A stretch of 64,000 nucleotides of DNA from Sphaerotilus natans (GCF_900156335.1 NZ_FTMZ01000012.1:62001-126000); one strand, 5' to 3'. Numbered from the stretch's first letter, positions 34,207 to 43,100 are shown. Translations and numbers: made by a program. The notes: a model not told the origin generated them from the letters alone.

Positions 34207-35046
34207 TCACCGCCCGAACTCGTCGCCCAGCTCACGCGCGCGGTTCTGTGCCGCCAGCATTGCCTCGACGAAGCTCGCCTTGACCTCGCGCGCGTCGAGC
34301 GTGGTCAGCGCGGCGTAGGTGGTGCCGCCCTTGGAGGTGACGCGCTCGCGCAGCGTGGCCGGCGTCTCGTCGGAGCGGCGGGCCAGTTCGGTCGCGCCGC
34401 CGAAGGTGGCCAGCGCGAGCTGCTTGCCTTGCTCGGCCGACAGGCCCATGCGCTCGGCCGCGGCCATCATCGATTCGATGAAATAGAAGACATAGGCCGG
34501 GCCCGAGCCCGACAGCGCCGTCACCGCGTCCAGGTCGCTTTCCTGCGCCACCCACAGCACCGCGCCGGTGGGCGCGAGCATCGCCTCGACCTGGGCGCGC
34601 TCGGCCGCGCTGACGGCGGGGCGGCCGTACAGGCCCGAGATGCCCTGGCCGATCAGCGCCGGCGTGTTGGGCATCGAGCGCACCACGCGCTCCGAGCCGG
34701 TGGCGGCGGCGATCGCGTCGCTGCGGATGCCGGCCATCACCGACAGGTGCAGCGCGCCGCCGACGAAGGGCGCGCAGGGCGCGGCTGCGTCCTTGAAGCT
34801 CTGCGGCTTGACCGCCCAGACGACCGCGTCGGCCTGCGCCAGCGTCGCGTCGGCCGCCGCCAGCGTGCGCACGCCGAAGTCGCGCTCCAGCCGTGCACGC
34901 TGCTCGGCGTTGGGGTCGAGCACGATCAGGTTGGCGCCGGGCGTGCCGCTGCGCACCAGGCCGCCGAGGATGGCGGTGGCCATGTTGCCGCCGCCGATGA
35001 AGGCGAGGGTGGGGGAGGTGGGCGTGGAAGTGGGGGCGTGTGTCAT
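34207..35046 (-). CDS. proC: Pyrroline-5-carboxylate reductase
   Basis: Catalyses the last step of proline synthesis, NAD(P)H-dependent reduction of pyrroline-5-carboxylate. The 279 aa protein shows the Rossmann motif FIGGGNMATAILGGL (residues about 16-30), VWAVKPQ, VRSMPNTPALIGQG and the C-terminal signature ALSGSGPAYVFYFIESM...SKGGTTYAAL. The first 12 residues are a Thr/Ser/Pro extension. The ATG at 35046 is supported by TACACT 8 bases upstream and by the family start; the frame is open through the repeats upstream. Confidence 0.96.
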   Translation of the reverse strand: MTHAPTSTPTSPTLAFIGGGNMATAILGGLVRSGTPGANLIVLDPNAEQRARLERDFGVRTLAAADATLAQADAVVWAVKPQSFKDAAAPCAPFVGGALHLSVMAGIRSDAIAAATGSERVVRSMPNTPALIGQGISGLYGRPAVSAAERAQVEAMLAPTGAVLWVAQESDLDAVTALSGSGPAYVFYFIESMMAAAERMGLSAEQGKQLALATFGGATELARRSDETPATLRERVTSKGGTTYAALTTLDAREVKASFVEAMLAAQNRARELGDEFGR

Positions 35047-35054
35047 GGCGGGCA

Positions 35055-35060
35055 AGTGTA
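35055..35060 (-). promoter_or_regulatory. Candidate -10 element before proC
   Basis: Minus-strand TACACT ends 8 bases before the proC ATG and no Shine-Dalgarno lies between. Confidence 0.45.
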
Positions 35061-35072
35061 TGTCTGGGCGGG

Positions 35073-35102
35073 CGTGGGTCCCCGCCTTCGCGGGGATGAC
35101 GG
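35073..35102. repeat. REP-like palindromic element, copy 3
   Basis: Core CCCCGCCTTCGCGGGGATGA with CGTGGGT flank, the most perfect palindrome of the family, between proC and putA. Confidence 0.85.
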
Positions 35103-35116
35103 GATGGGGCGCGGTG

Positions 35117-35146
35117 CGTGGGTCCCCGCCTTCGCGGGGATGACGG
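35117..35146. repeat. REP-like palindromic element, copy 4
   Basis: Identical over 30 bases to copy 3, same orientation, 44 bases start to start. The identity suggests a recent duplication. Confidence 0.85.
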
Positions 35147-35167
35147 GCTGCCCCCATCTTTTCGCCT

Positions 35168-35196
35168 CGTCATGGCCGCGCAGGCGGCCACCCACG
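35168..35196. repeat. REP-like palindromic element, copy 5 (inverted, diverged)
   Basis: Core CATGGCCGCGCAGGCGGCCA with ACCCACG flank, inverted relative to copies 3 and 4. The stem is kept by compensating changes (GGCCG/CGGCC instead of CCCCG/CGGGG). Confidence 0.7.
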
Positions 35197-35221
35197 CCAG
35201 CCGCGATCCCCCGGCCTGCGC

Positions 35222-38200
35222 TCAGTGATCCCCCGCCAGCAGCGCCGCATTGCCCCCGGCCGCCGCGGTGTTCACCGTCACCGTCTGCTCGCCGCAGAAG
35301 CGGTACAGGTAATGCGGGCCGCCCGCCTTCGGGCCGGTGCCCGACAGGCCCTCGCCGCCGAAGGGCTGCACGCCCACCACCGCGCCGATCATGTTGCGGT
35401 TGACGTAGACGTTGCCCACGCGCGCCCGCTCGGCGATGCGCTCGGCGCGCTGGTCGATGCGGGTGTGGATGCCCAGCGTCAGGCCATAGCCCAGCGCGTT
35501 GACCTGGTCGATCACCGCGTCCACCGGGCCGGTCCAGCGCACGATGTGCAGCACCGGGCCGAAGATCTCCTGCTTCATCTCGCCGACCGACTTCAGCTCG
35601 AAGGCCACCGGCGCGATGTGGGTGGCGGCAAAGCGCGCGTCCATCGCGGTGCGGGCGACCAGGCGCGCCTCGCGCTCCAGCCGCGCGACCTGGGCCGACA
35701 GGCCGGCGTGCGCCTCGGCGTCGATCACCGGGCCGACGTCGACCGACCAGCCGCGGGCCGCATCGGCCGGGTCGCCGCAGACCAGCTCGGCCATGGCGCC
35801 GGCGATCATCTCGCTCACCTTGTCGGCCACGCCCTCGTGCACCAGCAGCAGCCGCAGCGCCGAGCAGCGCTGGCCGGCCGAGCGGAAGGCGCTCTGCACC
35901 ACCGCGTCCACCACCTGCTCGGGCAGCGCGCTGGAGTCCACGATCATCGCGTTCAGGCCGCCGGTCTCGGCGATCAGCGGCACGATCGGGCCGTCGCCCA
36001 TCGCCAGCTGGCGCTGGATGATCTTGGCGACCTGGGTCGAGCCGGTAAAGCACACGCCGGCGCAGCGCGGATGCGCCACCAGCGCCGCGCCCACCGTCTC
36101 GCCGGGGCCGCAGACCAGGCGGATGGCGTCGGCGGGCAGGCCGGCCTCGATCAGCAGCTCGACGCAGCGCCGTGCGCTGCGTGGTGTCTGCTCGGCCGGC
36201 TTGGCCGCCACCGTGTTGCCCGCCACCAGCGCCGCCACCACCTGGCCGGCGAAGATCGCCAGCGGGAAGTTCCACGGGCTGATGCAGACGAAGACGCCGC
36301 GGCCGTGCAGGCACAGCTCGTTCTTCTCGCCGGTCGGGCCGGGCAGGGCCTGCGGTGCCAGACGGGCCTCGGCCTGCTCGGCGTAGTAGCGGCAGAAGTC
36401 GATGGCCTCGCGCACCTCGGCCACGCCGTCGCCGAAGGTCTTGCGGCCTTCTTGCGCCAGCAGAGCCACCAGCTCGGTCATCTGGCGCTCCATCAGGTCG
36501 GCGGCGCGGCGCAGCACGGCGCAGCGCTCGGCCAGCGGCACCGCGTTCCAGCCGGGCTGCGCGCGGTGCAGCGCGTCCATCGCCAGCGCGGCCGAGGCGG
36601 CGCTGTCGTCGGTCGGCGCGGCGGGCATCGGCACGGCCAGGCGGGCCAGCAGCGGCGCGCGCTCGCGCTCGACCACCGGATCGACGCCCAGCGCGTTGAC
36701 GCGCGACTCGCCATAGAGCCGGCGCGGCAGCGGCAGCGTCGACGGAGCGGCCGCGCGCAGCGGCGAGGCCAGCAGCGCCGGGATCGACACCGCCTCGTCG
36801 GCGAGCTGGTGCACGAAGGAGGAATTGGCGCCGTTCTCCAGCAGCCGGCGCACCAGATAGGCCAGCAGGTCGCGGTGTTCGCCCACCGGCGCGTAGATGC
36901 GCAGCGGCGGTGCGTCGGCGCGCTTGAGCACCTCGCGGTGGATGCCTTCGCCCATGCCGTGCAGGCGCTGCAGCTCGAAGCCCGGATCGGCGCCGATGCG
37001 GCCCGAGGACCGCGCCATCTCCAGGATCGCCGCGATGGTGCCGGCGTTGTGGGTGGCGAACTGCGGGTAGATCTCGGCGGCCGACAGCAGGCGCTGCGCG
37101 CAGGCAAGGTAGCTCAGGTCGGTGTGGCGCTTGTCGGTCCAGACCGGATAGCCCGACAGGCCCATTTCCTGTGCGCGCTTGATCTCGCCGTCCCAGTAGG
37201 CGCCCTTGACCAGGCGCACCATCAGCCGCAGGCCGTGGCGGCGGGCGATCTCGATGACTGCCTCGACCATTTCCGGCGCGCGGGTCTGGTAGGCCTGCAC
37301 CGCCAGGCCCAGGCCTCGCCAGGTGGGGAATCGCTGCGCCACATGCGCCGCGGTGGCGTCGAGCACCGCCAGCGACAGCTCCAGCCGCTCGGTCTCCTCG
37401 GCGTCGATGGTCAGGTTCAGGTTGGCGCTGGCCGCCGCATCCACCAGCGCGAGCAGGCGCGGCATCATCCGGCGCTGCACGGTGGCGAACTGGGCGGTCT
37501 CATAGCGTGGGTCGATCGCCGAGAGCTTGATCGAGATGCCGTCGCCGTCCTCGGGGCGCGTCGGGCGGCCGCGCCCGGCGATCGCGCTGATCGCGTCGGC
37601 ATACGACTTGGCGTAGCGCAGCGCGTCGGCGTCGGTGCGCGCGCCTTCGCCGAGCATGTCGAAGCTGTGGCGCAGCAGGCGGTGCTCGCGGTGGTTGGCC
37701 GCGGCGCGGTCCAGCGCCTCCTTGATGTCCTGGCCAAGCACGAACTGGCGCCCCAGCAGCTGGATGGCGCGCACCGTGGCGGCCACCACTGTCTTGGCGC
37801 CCAGGCGCTGCAGCAGGCCGCCCGTGCGGCCGGCGTCGCCGTGCTCGGGCAGCATCTTCTTCGACAGCTCGATGGCCTGCGCGGCCAGGTGGCTCATCAG
37901 CGCGTGCTCCTGGCCGTCGTTCGTGTGCGCGGCGAAGTCGGCGCGGCCGAGCTGGTCGGCGGTCAGGGCCAGCGCGGTCTCGGTGTCGGGCACGCGCAGC
38001 AGCGCCTCGGCCAGGCGCATCAGCGCCAGGCCCTCGGCGCTGGAGATCGGGTATTCGCGCAGCAGCGATTCCATCGCCCAGAACGGCGCCGGGTGCTTGC
38101 GCACCGCGTCCACCCAGGGCGTGCCCAGCGCGATGACGGCGGCCCAGTCGAGCCGGCCGTGCAGCTCGGCGAGCAGCCGCGCCACCTGCTGCGACTCGTC

Positions 38201-38278
38201 GCGCACCGGCGGCGGCAGGCGGTCGGAGAAGGTCGCGGCCAGAGCGGCCGGGGCGGGGAGGTCGGTCAGGGCGTTCAT
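35222..38278 (-). CDS. putA: Bifunctional proline dehydrogenase / glutamate-semialdehyde dehydrogenase PutA
   Basis: Oxidises proline to glutamate in two steps, the first with FAD feeding the quinone pool, the second with NAD+. The 1018 aa protein has the PRODH barrel at about residues 180-480 (SIKLSAIDPRYE, VRLVKGAYWDGEIKRAQ, TDKRHTDLSYLACA, ATHNAGTIA) and the aldehyde dehydrogenase at about 540-1010 (ISPWNFPLAIFAGQ, CFTGSTQVAKII, catalytic RSAGQRCSALR). There is no N-terminal ribbon-helix-helix, so this PutA is not its own repressor. A divergent Lrp-type gene 89 bases away is the likely regulator. Confidence 0.97.
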   Translation of the reverse strand: MNALTDLPAPAALAATFSDRLPPPVRDESQQVARLLAELHGRLDWAAVIALGTPWVDAVRKHPAPFWAMESLLREYPISSAEGLALMRLAEALLRVPDTETALALTADQLGRADFAAHTNDGQEHALMSHLAAQAIELSKKMLPEHGDAGRTGGLLQRLGAKTVVAATVRAIQLLGRQFVLGQDIKEALDRAAANHREHRLLRHSFDMLGEGARTDADALRYAKSYADAISAIAGRGRPTRPEDGDGISIKLSAIDPRYETAQFATVQRRMMPRLLALVDAAASANLNLTIDAEETERLELSLAVLDATAAHVAQRFPTWRGLGLAVQAYQTRAPEMVEAVIEIARRHGLRLMVRLVKGAYWDGEIKRAQEMGLSGYPVWTDKRHTDLSYLACAQRLLSAAEIYPQFATHNAGTIAAILEMARSSGRIGADPGFELQRLHGMGEGIHREVLKRADAPPLRIYAPVGEHRDLLAYLVRRLLENGANSSFVHQLADEAVSIPALLASPLRAAAPSTLPLPRRLYGESRVNALGVDPVVERERAPLLARLAVPMPAAPTDDSAASAALAMDALHRAQPGWNAVPLAERCAVLRRAADLMERQMTELVALLAQEGRKTFGDGVAEVREAIDFCRYYAEQAEARLAPQALPGPTGEKNELCLHGRGVFVCISPWNFPLAIFAGQVVAALVAGNTVAAKPAEQTPRSARRCVELLIEAGLPADAIRLVCGPGETVGAALVAHPRCAGVCFTGSTQVAKIIQRQLAMGDGPIVPLIAETGGLNAMIVDSSALPEQVVDAVVQSAFRSAGQRCSALRLLLVHEGVADKVSEMIAGAMAELVCGDPADAARGWSVDVGPVIDAEAHAGLSAQVARLEREARLVARTAMDARFAATHIAPVAFELKSVGEMKQEIFGPVLHIVRWTGPVDAVIDQVNALGYGLTLGIHTRIDQRAERIAERARVGNVYVNRNMIGAVVGVQPFGGEGLSGTGPKAGGPHYLYRFCGEQTVTVNTAAAGGNAALLAGDH

Positions 38279-38315
38279 GGCGGCGGTCTCGGCTGCGTTG
38301 GAAAGGTCTCCAGCG

Positions 38316-38336
38316 TATTCGCCACGATGTCGAATA
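38316..38336. promoter_or_regulatory. Inverted repeat between putA and the Lrp-type gene
   Basis: TATTCG (38316-38321) and CGAATA (38331-38336) are separated by 9 bases, 38 bases before the putA start and in the shared promoter region. It is a plausible binding site of the Lrp-type regulator. Confidence 0.4.
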
Positions 38337-38363
38337 ACTCGCCAAAATCGGGCATGAAGACCG

Positions 38364-38369
38364 GATAAT
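38364..38369 (+). promoter_or_regulatory. Candidate -10 element before the Lrp-type gene
   Basis: GATAAT ends 7 bases before the ATG at 38377, which favours that start over the ATG at 38368 that overlaps the hexamer. Confidence 0.5.
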
Positions 38370-38376
38370 GTCCAGC

Positions 38377-38856
38377 ATGGCCACTGACCGCAGCTCTACT
38401 GATCTGGACAAGATCGACCGTCGCATCCTCGCGCTGCTGCAGGCCGATGGGCGCATCTCCAACCTGAAGCTGGCCGAGGCGGTGCACCTGTCGCCGACCG
38501 CGGTGCTGGAGCGGGTGCGCCGCCTCACCCGCGAGGGCTTCATCCTCGGCTACGAGGCGCGGCTTGACCCGGTCAAGCTCGACGCCGGGCTGATGGTCTT
38601 CGTCGAGGTGCTGCTCGACCGCACGGTGCAGGACGTGATGGACACCTTTCGCGCGGCGGTGCAGGTGCGCCCCGAGATCCTCGAATGCCATCTGGTGGCC
38701 GGCGGCTTCGACTACCTGCTCAAGACCCGCGTGGCCGACATGGCGGCCTACCGCGAGTTCATCGGCTCGGTGATCTGGGCGCTGCCGGGCGTGCGCGAGA
38801 CGCGCACCTACGTGGTGATGGAAGAGGTCAAGAACACCGCGGCGATCAAGCTCTGA
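38377..38856 (+). CDS. Lrp/AsnC-family regulator, probable activator of putA
   Basis: A 159 aa regulator. The N-terminal helix-turn-helix (DKIDRRILALLQADGRISN, then LAEAVHLSPTAVLERVRRL) is followed by the AsnC ligand-binding domain (LECHLVAGGFDYLLKTRVAD). This resembles PutR/BkdR proteins that activate proline or branched-chain catabolism; the divergent arrangement with putA makes a PutR-like role the best guess. The alternative ATG at 38368 would add three residues. Confidence 0.93.
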   Translation: MATDRSSTDLDKIDRRILALLQADGRISNLKLAEAVHLSPTAVLERVRRLTREGFILGYEARLDPVKLDAGLMVFVEVLLDRTVQDVMDTFRAAVQVRPEILECHLVAGGFDYLLKTRVADMAAYREFIGSVIWALPGVRETRTYVVMEEVKNTAAIKL

Positions 38857-38987
38857 TCCGCAGGACGCCAAGCGCGGCATCCGACCGGGATTCATCCCCC
38901 TTGTTCGCGGGGTATGGGGTCCGAAATCATCCGTCCGGAGGGTTGAATCTCGAAAAACGTCTCTTGAAACGATTCTTGGACTCTGCC

Positions 38988-39314
38988 ATGCCCTCGGGAA
39001 CCTTCACGATCCACTGTCTGCCCCTGCGCGCCCGCTTGGGTGCGATCGCGCTGCTGCTGGGCCTGGCCGGCGCTGCGGCACCCGCGCTGGCCCAGCTGCC
39101 CGCGGGCGTCTACAAGTGCCGCAGCGACAGTGCCAGCGGCTTTGTCTTCCAGGGTCAGCCCTGTCCGGGCGATCTGGGGCGCGTCAGCCCTGCCGCGGCA
39201 TCGCAGGCCGCAGTCATGCCCGCCCCGGCGACGCGGCGCGAGCTGCTGGTGGCCACGCTGGCGGGCGAGCGTTCGCTGATCCCGGCGCCCGCACCGGCGC
39301 CGGCCCGGCCCTGA
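38988..39314 (+). CDS. Small secreted protein, DUF4124-like
   Basis: A 108 aa precursor with a signal peptide (hydrophobic LGAIALLLGLAGAAAPALA, cleavage likely after ALA near residue 36). The mature start QLPAGVYKCRSDSASGFVFQ, then GQPCP, has the Cys pair and YKC...PCP pattern of DUF4124 periplasmic proteins, which are often surface-associated. A Pro/Ala-rich end PAPAPAPARP follows. No Shine-Dalgarno is obvious. Function unknown. Confidence 0.7.
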   Translation: MPSGTFTIHCLPLRARLGAIALLLGLAGAAAPALAQLPAGVYKCRSDSASGFVFQGQPCPGDLGRVSPAAASQAAVMPAPATRRELLVATLAGERSLIPAPAPAPARP

Positions 39315-39336
39315 GCCGCCCACGCCGCCTGCCGGC

Positions 39337-39843
39337 TCAATCGACCCGGATGTTGACGCTGGCCGGCCGGCCGGGCTCGATCTTGGGCAGATCGATGCGC
39401 AGCACGCCGTCGCGATAGCTGGCGCGCGCCTCCTCGCCGCGCACCGCCGTGGGCAGCGGCACGGTGCGCTGGAAGCTGCCGTAGGCGCACTGCAGCACCC
39501 GCCAGCGGCCCTCGGTGGACTCGCGCTCGAAGCGCTTCTCGCCGCGCACCTGCAGCGCCGCGTCGCGCACCTCGATCGAGAAGTCCTCCTTGCGCATGCC
39601 GGGGGCCTCGAGCCGCACCACCAGCCGCTGCTCGTCCTCGAACACGTCGCCGCCAAGCATCGTCCAGGACTGGGCCGGGAAGTGCAGCGGATCATCGATC
39701 TCGTGGCGCTCGGGCAACTGGGTCTGCTCGCCTGGACGGAAGCGCGTCAGCGCGCCGGAGGCCGAATGGCGCATGCGCTCCCAGCCGTCGGACACCGAAC
39801 CCCAGAACTGGCCGAGGTTCTCGCGGAGGTCATCGATCTTCAT
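39337..39843 (-). CDS. Small heat-shock protein Hsp20
   Basis: A 168 aa ATP-independent holdase. The alpha-crystallin domain spans about residues 60-155 (VFEDEQRLVVRLEAPGMRKE, then FSIEVRDAALQVRGEKRFE) and ends in the beta strands VLRIDLPKIEPG. The C-terminal IxI-type element reads VNIRVD. The N-terminal 55 residues contain aromatic residues (FWGSVSDGWERM) for substrate binding. AGGAG precedes the ATG. No clear sigma-32 promoter seen. Confidence 0.93.
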   Translation of the reverse strand: MKIDDLRENLGQFWGSVSDGWERMRHSASGALTRFRPGEQTQLPERHEIDDPLHFPAQSWTMLGGDVFEDEQRLVVRLEAPGMRKEDFSIEVRDAALQVRGEKRFERESTEGRWRVLQCAYGSFQRTVPLPTAVRGEEARASYRDGVLRIDLPKIEPGRPASVNIRVD

Positions 39844-40006
39844 GGCAGTCGCTCCTGGTCAGGAAAAAACGCGTGGGTGGCCAAGGGGCCGGTGCCGTGT
39901 GGCGATGCGGCGTGTTCGCCTTGCAACTCCTGTCAGTGATCGTGTCGGCGGTTGCAGCGCATCCGGTGCCTTGCCTGAGGGACAGATGGGCCGATCCTGG
40001 CGGGTT

Positions 40007-40714
40007 TCAAGGCCTCGTGGCTGCTGAGGGCCGGCTGCCGAAGATCGCGGTGCCGATGCGAACCAGGGTCGCGCCTTCGAGAACCGCGGCCTCCAGGTCG
40101 TCGCTCATGCCCATCGACAGGGTGTCGAGCGCCAGGCCGTCGGCGCGCAGGCGCTCCAGCAGCTCGCGCAGCGCCCGGTGCGGGCGGCGCTGCGCCTCCA
40201 GGCCCTCGGCGGGCGCGGGAATCGCCATCAGGCCGCGCAGGCGCAGCCGCGGCAGGGCCGCCACCGCCCGGGCCAGCGCCGGCAGCTCGGCCGGGGGCAC
40301 GCCGCTCTTGCTGTCCTCGCCGCTGATGTTGACCTGCAGGCAGACCTGCAGCGGCGGCAGATCGGGCGGGCGCTGGGCCGAGAGCCGCTCGGCCGTGCGC
40401 AGCCGGTCGACCGAATGCACCCAGTCGAAGGCTTCCGCCACCACCCGGGTCTTGTTCGACTGCAGCGGCCCGATCAGGTGCCACTCGAGGTCGGTGCGCA
40501 GGTCGGCCAGCGCGGCGATCTTGTCCAGACCTTCCTGCACATAGTTTTCACCGAAGGCCCGCAGCCCGGCCGCATGGGCTGCGCGTACCTCGTCGCTGGT
40601 GCGAGTCTTGCTGACCGCCAGCAATCGCACGGATCCTTGCGCACGTTCCGCGCGGATGCGTGCCGCCTCAAGGCGCTGGTGTACAACTTGGATCGAGTCA
40701 TCAAGGGTCGTCAT
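40007..40714 (-). CDS. yggS: PLP homeostasis protein YggS
   Basis: A 235 aa PLP-binding TIM-barrel protein without enzymatic activity that balances pyridoxal phosphate pools. The Schiff-base lysine is in LLAVSKTRTSDEVRAAH (Lys about residue 36), followed by FGENYVQEGLDKI, WHLIGPLQSNKTR, and the C-terminal phosphate-binding SMGMSDDLEAAV...VRIGTAIFGSR. Divergent from pilT, an arrangement found in many proteobacteria. Confidence 0.95.
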   Translation of the reverse strand: MTTLDDSIQVVHQRLEAARIRAERAQGSVRLLAVSKTRTSDEVRAAHAAGLRAFGENYVQEGLDKIAALADLRTDLEWHLIGPLQSNKTRVVAEAFDWVHSVDRLRTAERLSAQRPPDLPPLQVCLQVNISGEDSKSGVPPAELPALARAVAALPRLRLRGLMAIPAPAEGLEAQRRPHRALRELLERLRADGLALDTLSMGMSDDLEAAVLEGATLVRIGTAIFGSRPSAATRP

Positions 40715-40788
40715 AATCGTCGGCTTGCGGTTTTTCGTCTTTTGCTTTGCGGGGCAGTCCCGTGCCCAGACAGGGATATGGATATCAC

Positions 40789-41832
40789 ATGGAGATCACC
40801 GAGCTGCTGAAATTCGCGGTCCGCAACAAGGCGTCCGACCTGCATCTGTCCGCCGGCATGCCGCCGCTGATCCGTGTCCATGGCAATGTGCGTCGCCTGA
40901 ATGTCGATCCGCTGCCCCATGCGAAGGTGCACGAGATGGTGCATTCGGTCATGACCGATGCGCAGAAGAAGGTCTTCGAGGAGCACCAGGACTGCGACTT
41001 CTCCTTCGAGATCGACGGCCTGTCGCGCTTCCGGGTCAATGCCTTTCGCCAGAACCGCGGCATGGGCGCGGTCTTCCGGGCCATTCCGAGCAAGATCCTG
41101 ACGCTCGAGGACCTGAAGGCGCCGAAGGTCTTCGCCGATCTGGCGCTCAAGCCGCGCGGCCTGGTGCTGGTGACCGGCCCGACCGGCTCGGGCAAGTCGA
41201 CCACGCTGGCGGCGATGATCAACCACCTCAACGAGACCGAGCAGGGCCACATCCTGACGATCGAGGATCCGATCGAGTTCGTGCACGAGTCGAAGAAAAG
41301 CCTGGTCAACCAGCGTGAGGTCCACACCCACACCCAGAGCTTCACCAGCGCGCTGCGCGGTGCGCTGCGCGAGGATCCGGACGCGATCCTGGTGGGCGAA
41401 ATGCGCGACAAGGAAACCATCCAGCTGGCGCTGACCGCCGCCGAGACCGGCCACCTGGTCTTCGGCACGCTGCACACCTCCAGCGCGGCCAAGACCATCG
41501 ACCGGATCATCGACGTGTTCGATGCCGGCGACAAGGACATGGTCCGGGCGATGTTGTCGGAGTCGCTGGTGGCGGTGATCTCGCAGACGCTGTGCAAGAA
41601 CCGCGAAGGCAACGGCCGGGTCGCGGCGCACGAGATCATGCTGGGCACGCCGGCCATCCGCAACCTGATCCGCGAGGCCAAGGTGGCGCAGATGTACTCG
41701 ATCATCCAGACCGGCCAGGCCCAGGGCATGCAGACGCTCGACCAGTGCCTGGCCGATCTGCTGCGCCGCGGCCTGATCAGCGCGGCCGAGGCGCGCAGCA
41801 AGGCGCGCTCGCCGGAGAACTTTCCCGGCTGA
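40789..41832 (+). CDS. pilT: Type IV pilus retraction ATPase PilT
   Basis: A hexameric ATPase that depolymerises type IV pili and powers twitching and DNA uptake. The 347 aa protein keeps Walker A GPTGSGKST (Lys136), Asp box TIEDPIEFVH, Walker B AILVGEMRD, His box GHLVFGTLHTSSA and the C-terminal AIRNLIREAKVAQM (the AIRNLIRE retraction motif). The start MEITELLKFAVRNKASDLHLS is canonical; AGGGAT lies 8-13 bases upstream. Confidence 0.98.
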   Translation: MEITELLKFAVRNKASDLHLSAGMPPLIRVHGNVRRLNVDPLPHAKVHEMVHSVMTDAQKKVFEEHQDCDFSFEIDGLSRFRVNAFRQNRGMGAVFRAIPSKILTLEDLKAPKVFADLALKPRGLVLVTGPTGSGKSTTLAAMINHLNETEQGHILTIEDPIEFVHESKKSLVNQREVHTHTQSFTSALRGALREDPDAILVGEMRDKETIQLALTAAETGHLVFGTLHTSSAAKTIDRIIDVFDAGDKDMVRAMLSESLVAVISQTLCKNREGNGRVAAHEIMLGTPAIRNLIREAKVAQMYSIIQTGQAQGMQTLDQCLADLLRRGLISAAEARSKARSPENFPG

Positions 41833-41900
41833 GTCCGCCCGCCCGACCTCGGCGGACCTCTCCTGACATCAACCGACATCACTGACATCACCGATTCACC

Positions 41901-43100
41901 ATGGAACGCGATCAGGCCTCCAAGTTCATCAACCAGATGCTGTCGATGCTGGTCTCGCGCGGCGGCTCGGACCTGTTCCTGACCTGCGACTGTCCACCGG
42001 CGATCAAGGTCGACGGCAAGGTGGTGCGGGTGTCGCCGCAGGCGCTGTCGGGCCAGCACACCATGGCACTGGCGCGCACGGTCATGAACGACAAGCAGCT
42101 CGCGGAGTTCGAGCGCACCAAGGAGTGCAACTTCGCGATCTCGCCGAAGGACATCGGCCGCTTTCGGGTCAATGTCTTCGTGCAGCAGGGCCAGACCGGC
42201 ATGGTGCTGCGCACCATCCCGAAGGATCTGCCCAGCATCGACGCGCTCGGCCTGCCGACGATCCTGAAGGATCTGACGATGACCAAGCGCGGGCTGATCA
42301 TCATGGTCGGCGCGACCGGCTCGGGCAAGTCGACCTCGCTGGCGGCGATGATCGACCACCGCAATGCCAGCGCCTACGACCACATCGTCACCATCGAGGA
42401 TCCGGTCGAGTTCGTGCATCCGCACAAGAACTCGATCGTGACTCAGCGCGAGGTCGGCATCGACACGCTGAGCTGGGAGGCGGCGCTGAAGAACACCCTG
42501 CGCCAGGCGCCCGACGTGATCCTGATGGGCGAGATCCGCGACCGCGAGACGATGCAGCATGCGGTCGCCTTCGCCGAGACCGGTCACCTGTGCATGGCCA
42601 CGCTGCACGCCAACAACGCCAACCAGGCGCTGGACCGCATCGTCAACTTCTTCCCCGAGGAGCGGCGCGACCAGCTGCTGATGGACCTGTCGCTGAACCT
42701 GCGCGCGATGATCTCGCAGCGCCTGGTGCCGCGCCAGGACGGCAGCGGCCGCATCGCCGCGGTCGAGGTGCTGATCAACGGGCCGCACATTTCCGACCTG
42801 ATCTTCCGCGGCGAGGTCTCGGCGATCAAGGAGATCATGAAGCGCAGCCGCGAGACCGGCATGCAGACCTTCGACCAGGCGCTGTTCGATCTCTACGAGG
42901 GCCATTTCATCAGCGAGGAGGACGCGCTGCGCCATGCCGACTCGCTGGGCGACCTGCGGCTGGAGATCAAGCTGCGCAGCGTGCGCAAGGCCGGCGAGCC
43001 GCTGCCGCCGGAGGCGCGTGCTGCGGAGAGCTGGCAGGTCGACGATCCGATCGGGGCGCACCCGCTGCGCGCGCCGCTGCCGCGCACCTCGCGGGCGTAG
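41901..43100 (+). CDS. pilU: PilT-like accessory ATPase PilU
   Basis: Accessory retraction ATPase acting with PilT. The 399 aa protein has Walker A GATGSGKST (Lys143), Asp box TIEDPVEFVHPHKN, Walker B VILMGEIRD, His box GHLCMATLHANNANQ and FPEERRDQLLMDLSLNLRAM, typical of PilU. The tail after residue 365 is variable. It lies 68 bases after pilT; instead of a Shine-Dalgarno there are three near-copies of TGACATCA immediately upstream. Confidence 0.96.
   Translation: MERDQASKFINQMLSMLVSRGGSDLFLTCDCPPAIKVDGKVVRVSPQALSGQHTMALARTVMNDKQLAEFERTKECNFAISPKDIGRFRVNVFVQQGQTGMVLRTIPKDLPSIDALGLPTILKDLTMTKRGLIIMVGATGSGKSTSLAAMIDHRNASAYDHIVTIEDPVEFVHPHKNSIVTQREVGIDTLSWEAALKNTLRQAPDVILMGEIRDRETMQHAVAFAETGHLCMATLHANNANQALDRIVNFFPEERRDQLLMDLSLNLRAMISQRLVPRQDGSGRIAAVEVLINGPHISDLIFRGEVSAIKEIMKRSRETGMQTFDQALFDLYEGHFISEEDALRHADSLGDLRLEIKLRSVRKAGEPLPPEARAAESWQVDDPIGAHPLRAPLPRTSRA

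Noticed and set aside
35225-38368. Plus-strand frame of 1047 codons opposite putA
   Set aside because: Composition of the predicted product (Gln, His, Arg, Ala) is typical of an antisense shadow; putA itself is unambiguous.
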